Shown here: piece after piece, positions 1 to 5,044 of the stretch
How positions within the stretch are numbered: position 1 is the first letter of the stretch
How the letters are laid out: each line of letters begins with the position of its first letter
Assembly: GCA_937873255.1 (NCBI GenBank)
Contig: CALMVM010000578.1
Span: forward strand, 1,974 to 7,263
From: an uncultured Verrucomicrobiota bacterium
Lineage (GTDB): Bacteria > Verrucomicrobiota > Verrucomicrobiia > Chthoniobacterales > SZAS-18
DNA: 5,290 nt
Direction of reading: 5' to 3'
Made by a program: the position numbers and the translations under genes
Notes under the pieces: generated by a model
Seen by the model: the letters and a program-made list of their open reading frames with translations, nothing else
Databases searched by the model: none
Told to the model about the DNA's origin: nothing

Positions 1-1
1 G

Positions 2-196
2 GCGCTGGCGAAACGCTGGTCGGTGGCGCTACGCCCCCCGCGCGAGGAGACCAGCGACCTGCAAATCGGCGCGGGCCGGGGGCCGGTAGCGTCCGTGCTG
101 CGGACGCTGATGACCAGCGAACGGCGCTGGGTGGCGCGGGGGCTGTTGCCGTTCGGACTTTCGCTGTACGCGCTGGCGGAAAAACCGTCGCGCTGA
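2..196 (+). CDS. C-terminal fragment of an unidentified protein (5' end outside window)
   Basis: An open frame enters from the left edge and ends at a TGA at 194-196, giving 64 residues. This frame, not the also-open frame 1, is chosen because about 86% of its codons end in G or C by hand count, the pattern of the other genes here. The visible part has an Arg-rich stretch (RPPREE), then a short Gly-rich stretch, then ERRWVARGLLPFGLSLYALA near the end. That last stretch could be a short membrane-associated helix, but it contains an Arg and is only marginally hydrophobic. I do not recognise the family and assign no function. The stop codon overlaps a GAGGA stretch that could serve as a ribosome binding site for the next gene if that gene starts at the TTG at 205. 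This fragment may therefore be co-transcribed with the methyltransferase gene. Confidence 0.6.
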   Translation, partial: ALAKRWSVALRPPREETSDLQIGAGRGPVASVLRTLMTSERRWVARGLLPFGLSLYALAEKPSR

Positions 197-199
197 GGA
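195..199 (+). promoter_or_regulatory. Possible Shine-Dalgarno for an alternative TTG start of the methyltransferase
   Basis: GAGGA overlaps the TGA stop of the upstream gene and lies 5 bases before an in-frame TTG at 205. The preferred ATG at 262 has only GGAG at 243-246, about 15 bases away, which is too far for a strong site. The TTG start is better placed for ribosome binding. The ATG start is better supported by the conserved protein N-terminus. Confidence 0.3.
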
Positions 200-261
200 C
201 ACGATTGGATTTGCCCATCGGACACGGGCTTGGGACACTGCCGGAGATTTCTTCCCTTGCC

Positions 262-1884
262 ATGAACAAGCTTTATTACGGCGACAACCTCCACGTCCTG
301 CGCGACCGCAAGAATTTCCCGGACGAGTGCGTGGACCTGATCTACTTGGACCCGCCGTTCAACTCCAAGCGCGACTACAACCTCCTCTTCAAATCGCCCA
401 AGGGCCAGCAAAGCGAAGCGCAGATCGAGGCGTTCAAAGACACGTGGCATTGGGGGCCGCAGGCGGAGAGTGAGTTCGACGAGGTACTCAAAGGGTCGAA
501 CACCGTCGCGGCCGAGATGATGAAGGCGTTCATGGTCTTTGTCGGCCGCAACGATATGATGGCTTATTTGGTGATGATGGCCAACCGGCTGCTGGAATTG
601 CACCGCGTTCTCCGCCATACCGGGTCACTTTATCTTCACTGCGATCCGGTCGCCTCCCACTATCTTAAACTCTTGTTGGACGCAGTTTTTGGGAAGGAAA
701 ACTTCCGTAGCGAAATCATTTGGAAACGCACAGGCACCCATTCATCCGCAAACCGCTGGGGTCCGATCCACGATGTGATTTTCTTTTATTCCAAGTCCAA
801 GCAATACCTCTGGAACCAGGATTATGTCCCGCTCGACGATATCCATGTCGCACGTCATTATCGTCACAAAGACGAGCTGGGGCGGGCTTACACGCACGGC
901 GAACTCACCGCCCCCGGAGTCAGAAATGGCAAAAGCGGAGAGGACTGGCGGGGTTTTGATGTCACCAGCATCGGACGGCATTGGATGACAACGGTTGATA
1001 AACTCGACGCGCTGCACGCGGAAGGACGCATCTATCTCCCCACCGACGGAACTTGGCCGCGCTTGATCCGCTATTTGGATCAAAGCAAAGGCAGGGCATT
1101 GGGAGATATATGGACTGACATTCCACCGATCAACATGCAGGCCGCTGAACGTCTCGGCTATCCTACGCAAAAGCCGCTGACACTCCTCATGCGCCTCATT
1201 GAGGCAAGCAGTGATCGCGGCGATGTGGTACTCGATCCGTTCTGCGGATGTGGTACAGCCGTCCACGCCGCGGAAAAACTCAGGCGTTCATGGATCGGGA
1301 TCGACATCACGCACTTGGCGATTTCACTGATTGAAAAGCGGTTGAAGAGCGCGTTTGGTAAACGTTGCGATTTTGAGGTTAAAGGCACGCCCAAAGACCT
1401 CGAAAGCGCCCGCGACTTGGCCCGGCGCGACAAATACCAGTTCCAATGGTGGGCGGTGTCGCTCATCGACGAGGCCCAGCCCTGGCAGGGCAAAAAGAAG
1501 GGCGCGGACACGGGCATCGACGGCATCCGTTATTTCCGCGATCTCGACCGCAAGGAATTCCACACGATGCTGTTGAGCGTCAAGGGGGGCGAGAACGTCG
1601 GGCCGGCGATGGTCAAAGATCTGATCGCCACCGTGGCGCGCGACAAGGCGGACATCGGGCTTTTCATCACTCTCGCCCCGCCTACCAAGGCGATGCTCAC
1701 CGAAGCGGCAGCAGCCGGATTTTACACCAGCCCCAACGGCAAAAAGTACGCGCGGCCGCAACTGCTGCCCATCGAAGGTGTGCTCGACCGCACCCAGCGC
1801 GCCGAACACCCCGATTACGAACCGGACACGGGATTCAAGAAGGCAAAAGCCGAGCACAGCGGCGAACAGGGCAGCCTGCTCTGA
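262..1884 (+). CDS. Beta-class adenine-specific DNA methyltransferase with C-terminal Mrr-like nuclease domain
   Basis: This 540-residue cytoplasmic protein is predicted to transfer a methyl group from S-adenosylmethionine to adenine N6 in a specific DNA site. The catalytic motif IV, DPPF (residues 30-33), precedes the AdoMet-binding motif I, DPFCGCGT (325-332), which is the beta-class order. HDVIFFYSKSK (170-180) resembles motif VIII, and YPTQKPLTLLMRLIE (300-314) is motif X. Residues about 185-295 lie where the target-recognition region sits. D348 in GIDIT is the likely AdoMet ribose-binding acid. Residues about 390-510 form a second domain with GADTGIDG (414-421), LLSVKGG (437-443) and a following beta/alpha segment (DIGLFITL), the pattern of Mrr-type PD-(D/E)xK nucleases. 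D420 and K441 are likely catalytic, with Ser439 at the usual Glu/Asp/Gln position. The start at ATG 262 gives MNKLYYGDN, the normal family N-terminus; a TTG at 205 would add 19 residues. Bases about 601-1380 have much lower GC3 than the two ends. No separate restriction or helicase gene is present. The methyltransferase is near certain; nuclease activity is inferred. Confidence 0.9.
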   Translation: MNKLYYGDNLHVLRDRKNFPDECVDLIYLDPPFNSKRDYNLLFKSPKGQQSEAQIEAFKDTWHWGPQAESEFDEVLKGSNTVAAEMMKAFMVFVGRNDMMAYLVMMANRLLELHRVLRHTGSLYLHCDPVASHYLKLLLDAVFGKENFRSEIIWKRTGTHSSANRWGPIHDVIFFYSKSKQYLWNQDYVPLDDIHVARHYRHKDELGRAYTHGELTAPGVRNGKSGEDWRGFDVTSIGRHWMTTVDKLDALHAEGRIYLPTDGTWPRLIRYLDQSKGRALGDIWTDIPPINMQAAERLGYPTQKPLTLLMRLIEASSDRGDVVLDPFCGCGTAVHAAEKLRRSWIGIDITHLAISLIEKRLKSAFGKRCDFEVKGTPKDLESARDLARRDKYQFQWWAVSLIDEAQPWQGKKKGADTGIDGIRYFRDLDRKEFHTMLLSVKGGENVGPAMVKDLIATVARDKADIGLFITLAPPTKAMLTEAAAAGFYTSPNGKKYARPQLLPIEGVLDRTQRAEHPDYEPDTGFKKAKAEHSGEQGSLL

Positions 1885-1930
1885 AATTCCACACGGCTGC
1901 GGGCCTTGATCCGTCCCCCGGCGTCGGCCC

Positions 1931-1974
1931 GCGCTCGCTCAACCCGGCGGCAGAGCCAGCGCTCAGGGTTTTTT
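1931..1974 (+). terminator. Candidate Rho-independent terminator of the methyltransferase gene
   Basis: GCGCT (1931-1935) pairs with AGCGC (1958-1962). After one C/C mismatch, GCTC (1937-1940) pairs with GAGC (1953-1956). This gives nine pairs around a 12-base loop, within which two further C-G pairs are possible. A T6 run follows at 1969-1974 after a six-base gap, longer than ideal. The signal starts 46 bases after the methyltransferase stop, and its T run lies inside the last codons of the convergent minus-strand gene (the Lys-Lys pair), so one sequence serves both purposes. A second inverted repeat, GCGGGCC (1899-1905) with GGCCCGC (1926-1932), lies just before it and competes for two bases. 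No T run is present for minus-strand transcription. Confidence 0.38.
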
Positions 1975-2820
1975 GCCCCCGGCCCCGGTCGAGCCGGTCG
2001 AGGTCGTGCCGGTCGATTGCGTGGTCGTACCGCCGGACCGGGTGCCGGTCCCCTGATTGGTGTTTTGCGAAGAGGAGACCGCGCCCCGGCCGCCGCCGGT
2101 CTGGTTGGTCGTGTTCATGGCGGGCGTCTTGCCGTTGACCACGACGGGCGAATTCAGATCGATGAAATACCCGTACGGGCTGCCGTAGCCGTTGCCACCC
2201 TGGTTGTAATATCCACTGTAGCTCGCGTTCGTGTTGACCGGCTGCGCCGATTGGCTGGCGTTGGTCTGCTCCTGCGCGCGGGTGTTGGCGTCGCGGATTT
2301 CCTGCTCGCGTTTTTCGAGGTCCTTCGCGGTGTAGTCGGCGACCTCCTTCTGGTATTTCTGGTAAGCCTCGGCCTGCTTGCGGTGGTACTCGGCGATCTT
2401 CTCTTGGTTGGCGTTGTCCTTGGCCTGCACCAACGCCGCGATGTCCATGTCGTTGGTCAACTTGTCTGGGGGTAACTCCACGTTGGCGTGGCCGTCGGTG
2501 ACGGTCAGCGTGTGCGCCTCGCGGTTGACCGACACCAACTTCACTTCCGTGCCGGGTGGAAACCCTTCCACGCCTTTGTCCGTACGGACGGAGACGTATT
2601 CGGTGGTGTAAAAAGTGTCGTGCGGGGCGATGCGGCGGCCCTGTTCATCGGTGTGCGCCGTTTCGGTGGCGGGAGAAATCTGAGCGGGAGCGACTTGCGC
2701 CAAACCGAAGAATCCGACCGTCAGGCCGAAGGCAAAAACGTTGCTGCAGGAGGGAAAATGAAGCATCCCCCTGAATCGTCCCCGCCCCGCCGACAGGCCG
2801 TGTCCGCAGCACGCCGACAT
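1963..2820 (-). CDS. Exported protein with N-terminal beta-rich domain, helical segment and Gly/Thr/Ser/Asn-rich tail
   Basis: This 285-residue protein is of unknown function. An Arg-containing n-region (R13, R15, R17) is followed by a hydrophobic core at about 28-42 and an A-P-A cleavage site before Gln47, so export is likely. Residues about 68-120 alternate polar and hydrophobic positions with turns (GFPPGTEVKLVSV, LTVTDG), resembling a small SH3-like beta domain. Residues about 128-185 are rich in Glu, Lys, Gln and Ala and probably form a long helix or coiled coil. Residues about 186-285 are low-complexity, with a Tyr/Gly patch (201-218) and a Gly/Ser/Thr/Gln/Asn tail ending in GGKKP. The start at 2820 lies 6 bases after the amine oxidase stop, with AAGGA 12 bases upstream. 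An internal ATG at 2766 (Met19) would remove all the basic n-region residues and has no well-spaced Shine-Dalgarno. Tight spacing implies co-expression with the amine oxidase. No catalytic motif is visible. Confidence 0.8.
   Translation of the reverse strand: MSACCGHGLSAGRGRFRGMLHFPSCSNVFAFGLTVGFFGLAQVAPAQISPATETAHTDEQGRRIAPHDTFYTTEYVSVRTDKGVEGFPPGTEVKLVSVNREAHTLTVTDGHANVELPPDKLTNDMDIAALVQAKDNANQEKIAEYHRKQAEAYQKYQKEVADYTAKDLEKREQEIRDANTRAQEQTNASQSAQPVNTNASYSGYYNQGGNGYGSPYGYFIDLNSPVVVNGKTPAMNTTNQTGGGRGAVSSSQNTNQGTGTRSGGTTTQSTGTTSTGSTGAGGKKP
1985..2016. repeat. Short direct repeats (CCGGTCGA x3) in the low-complexity gene tail
   Basis: CCGGTCGA occurs at 1985-1992, 1994-2001 and 2009-2016. The first two copies are 9 bases apart and the third is 15 bases further, both multiples of three. 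On the minus strand they encode the S-T-G units near the C-terminus of the exported low-complexity protein. Because the spacing is in frame, gain or loss of a unit would change the tail length without breaking the gene. Confidence 0.5.
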
Positions 2821-2826
2821 TGTCTT

Positions 2827-4899
2827 CTACTGTCCTTTCTCCAACGTCGCCCTTCCCAGCGCGGGCGACTTCGGGAAAAAACCCTTCGGCGTGAAGTTCA
2901 CCGACACCCGCCCCGCCGGCATGATCGGGTAATCCTCCGGCCGCGTGACGTGCGTGAACCCCAGGCTGTACCAGAGCACGAGGTCCTGTTTGTAGATACT
3001 CTCGTCGTTCTGCGCGTAGTGGAATAAATCGTCTTCGTATCCTTCCGGTGCCTGGCTCGGATAACGGCCGGCGGCGTACATCTGCGCGGGATCGTACTTC
3101 GTGATCCACACGTGCCGCTGCGTGAACGACGACGGGTCGCCGAAGCGCGACGCCGGGAACGACGACGCGGAGTTGTTCTCCGGTTGGACCTCGTAACCCG
3201 CCGGATGACCCAGCTCCGATTTCGACGCCGGGTTGTAGAGCACCCACGTCCGGCTCGTGGACGCGTCGAGGAGACGCTCGGCCTGCTTCTCCGTGCCGAA
3301 CACCGTGTGCTCGACCGTCCACGCCCGCCCGCGCGGGTTGGCCTCCGCGTCGGGGCCCAGGGCGCTCACGTTGCATTCCTTCGCGGCGTTGACCGGGCCG
3401 TCGATGTCGAAGTCCATCCGCAGGTTGATCCAGTGCTGGTGGTACACGCCCATGATCCCCGGCGCGACCAATGTGCCGAACTGCTGGTCGCCCGTCGCCT
3501 TGTACGTGCTCGGCCCCTGCTCGGCCTGCCGCGCGCAGACCTCGCACGTTTCGCCCGTGATCGTACGGTTGAGGATTTCGCCGTGCAGGTCCGCCTCGAA
3601 GCCGAACGTCGCGTCCTGCCGGAAGATCCACTTGTAAAGGTAATCGTAGTTGCCCACCGTGGCGATGAACCCGACGACGAGCTGCTTGCCGTGGCCATAG
3701 ACCCGGCTGCCGTCGGAGCCCTGCGTGTGCGCGAACAGCGCGCCGCCGTCGCGCTCGTAGAAGAACACGCGGTCAGGGTAGTTCTCCGACACGTCGAGAC
3801 GCTCGGTCGGGAACACCGCGCCGAGCGTCAGCGCATTGGCGGGCAATTCCTTGCCAGCGTTGATCCGGCTGGAGAGTAACCCGAGTCCGTACTCCCCCGA
3901 ATCGTAGAACTCGCGCCACACCCAACCCTTCGACGGGTCGGAGTACGGCACGAGCATTTCCGAAATGGAAGCGCGGTAGCAGACCGAGCGCAACTTGCCC
4001 GCGTCGTGGTAGCCGATCTGGTGCAGCACGAGGCCCTCGCGCTGGTTGAAGCTGTAGCGGAAGTCCCAGCCGCCCCACTGGACGTGGTTGCCGTCGTGGT
4101 GGAGGTCGCGCGCGGTCAGCGGCAGGATTTGCAGGGGCGTGCTCGGGGTCTTCGGCCCGAGCACCTTCGGGTCGAACACGTCGTGCGCCACCTTGTGCGT
4201 CGGGGTCGCGCCCTGCGAATCCTGCACGGCGATGATTTTGCCCTCGTACAGATCGACGAGCACCATCAGGCCGTCGAGGTACGGCCCGTAGTCGTTCTTC
4301 CCGCCCTGGCGCGTGGCGAACAGCGCGCGGATCGCGCGGATCGTGCGACCGTCCTTGGTCAAGAGCGGGTCTTCTCCCGGCGCGTACAGATCGACCCAGA
4401 ATTGCTTGGAAATCTTGCCTTCGATCTTGAACCCGCGTTTTTCCAGCGCGGCGCGCACCTCGGCCGATTCATCGACGATCTTGGTGGCGCGGTCGAACTC
4501 CGAGAACACCAGGTAGGGCTGCAAGTTCTTGAGGTCGCGCGTGGAGATGAGCTTGTTTTGGGCCAGGTCGGCGACGATCTCGAAAGCCGTTTTTTTCTCG
4601 GGCGAGATCGCCACGACGAACGCCTGCCGGTGCAGGGGCATGCCCGGCTTGAAGGCGAGCACTTCCTCCTTGGACGGTTCCTGGAGTTGCGCCCACGAAA
4701 ACACGGTGTCCTTGCCGAACCCGCCGGGCCCGAGCAGGAGTTTCTTCAACGCGGCGAATTCCCGCGCCGTCAGCGGGTCGAGCGGGTGCGTGGCGACGAG
4801 GGGCGCGGTCGTTGGCGGGGACGAGGCGTGCGGCTCGCGGGCGGGTGCGACCGCGCGGACGGTGAGAAGGAAAAACGTGGCCAGAAGCAACTTGCGCAT
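2827..4899 (-). CDS. Exported copper-containing primary-amine oxidase (topaquinone enzyme)
   Basis: This 690-residue enzyme is expected to oxidise primary amines to aldehydes, releasing ammonia and hydrogen peroxide. Residues 1-20 form a signal peptide (MRKLLLATFFLL core, A-P-A site), placing it in the periplasm or outside the cell. The N2 domain starts at HPLDPLTAREF (about 38-130), N3 spans about 136-240, and the catalytic beta-sandwich spans about 260-670. In VGNYDY (415-420), Tyr418 is the topaquinone precursor. Asp333 in FYDSGEYG is the catalytic base. The copper ligands are His487 and His489 (YHQHW) and His650 (FTHVTRPEDYPIMP). Phe331, two residues before the base, replaces the gating Tyr of several characterised enzymes. 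The length fits forms lacking the extra N-terminal D1 domain of the E. coli enzyme (TynA). Cys452 and Cys455 form a CxxC between the cofactor and copper motifs, which I do not recall in the characterised family members. No Shine-Dalgarno precedes the ATG. The secreted-protein gene follows 6 bases after the stop. Family assignment is firm; the substrate is not known. Confidence 0.96.
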   Translation of the reverse strand: MRKLLLATFFLLTVRAVAPAREPHASSPPTTAPLVATHPLDPLTAREFAALKKLLLGPGGFGKDTVFSWAQLQEPSKEEVLAFKPGMPLHRQAFVVAISPEKKTAFEIVADLAQNKLISTRDLKNLQPYLVFSEFDRATKIVDESAEVRAALEKRGFKIEGKISKQFWVDLYAPGEDPLLTKDGRTIRAIRALFATRQGGKNDYGPYLDGLMVLVDLYEGKIIAVQDSQGATPTHKVAHDVFDPKVLGPKTPSTPLQILPLTARDLHHDGNHVQWGGWDFRYSFNQREGLVLHQIGYHDAGKLRSVCYRASISEMLVPYSDPSKGWVWREFYDSGEYGLGLLSSRINAGKELPANALTLGAVFPTERLDVSENYPDRVFFYERDGGALFAHTQGSDGSRVYGHGKQLVVGFIATVGNYDYLYKWIFRQDATFGFEADLHGEILNRTITGETCEVCARQAEQGPSTYKATGDQQFGTLVAPGIMGVYHQHWINLRMDFDIDGPVNAAKECNVSALGPDAEANPRGRAWTVEHTVFGTEKQAERLLDASTSRTWVLYNPASKSELGHPAGYEVQPENNSASSFPASRFGDPSSFTQRHVWITKYDPAQMYAAGRYPSQAPEGYEDDLFHYAQNDESIYKQDLVLWYSLGFTHVTRPEDYPIMPAGRVSVNFTPKGFFPKSPALGRATLEKGQ

Positions 4900-4906
4900 G
4901 GCATCG

Positions 4907-4936
4907 TTTGTAGGCCGCGCAAGTCATCCCCGGCAA
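4907..4936 (-). promoter_or_regulatory. Weak sigma70-like promoter for the amine oxidase operon (possibly leaderless)
   Basis: On the minus strand, TTGCCG (plus bases 4931-4936) and TACAAA (4907-4912) are separated by 18 bases; each matches 4 of 6 consensus positions. The expected start of transcription falls at or next to the ATG at 4899, which would give a leaderless or nearly leaderless mRNA. That agrees with the absence of a Shine-Dalgarno before this gene. The match is weak, and in a GC-rich genome the promoter may look different. Confidence 0.22.
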
Positions 4937-4990
4937 GAACGATCACGCCGTGCCCGCAGCCCCGAGGAGATCGGTACTGTCATGCATTAC

Positions 4991-5017
4991 TTTTCGGACG
5001 ACGAAGCTTGCCGAAAA
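4991..5017. promoter_or_regulatory. Perfect 7-bp inverted repeat in the divergent intergenic region
   Basis: TTTTCGG (4991-4997) and CCGAAAA (5011-5017) are exact inverted repeats around a 13-base centre that contains AAGCTT (5004-5009). The element lies between the divergent amine oxidase and exported-protein genes, 28 bases before the ATG at 5045. It could be a binding site for a dimeric regulator acting on one or both genes, or a hairpin in the leader of the plus-strand gene. It also stands out as AT-richer than its surroundings. The repeat is plainly present; its function is a guess. Confidence 0.4.
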
Positions 5018-5044
5018 CAGACGGCCAAGCAAAGCTACGGGGCC

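Noticed and set aside
211..239. TTGCCC ... GACACT as a promoter for the methyltransferase
   Set aside because: The -10 half matches only 3 of 6 positions, too weak to support in this composition.
1324..1857. Minus-strand open frame opposite the nuclease part of the methyltransferase
   Set aside because: The codon bias follows the plus-strand gene, and the antisense product shows no family features.
1906..2475. Plus-strand open frame antisense to the secreted protein's tail, with hydrophobic Val/Leu stretches
   Set aside because: The hydrophobicity is the complement of Asn/Asp/Lys/Gln codons on the minus strand, where signal peptide and domain structure make sense.
2764..2766. Internal ATG (Met19) as the true start of the secreted protein, preceded directly by AGGGGG
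   Set aside because: The G run touches the ATG, leaving no ribosome spacing, and the shorter form loses all positive charge before the hydrophobic core. It remains possible.
2645..3631. Long minus-strand open frame (328 codons) overlapping the amine oxidase and secreted-protein genes
   Set aside because: It lies in another frame of two well-supported genes and its translation is Arg/Gly/Ala/Pro-rich, the usual shadow in GC-rich DNA.
3112..3879. Plus-strand open frame (255 codons) opposite the amine oxidase gene
   Set aside because: It is antisense to a coding region with intact catalytic motifs, and its Arg/Val/Leu-rich product has no recognisable domain.
4982..4984. ATG at 4982 as the start of the right-edge exported protein
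   Set aside because: The Shine-Dalgarno is acceptable, but the added 21 residues have lower GC3, include the inverted repeat, and precede an already complete signal peptide.
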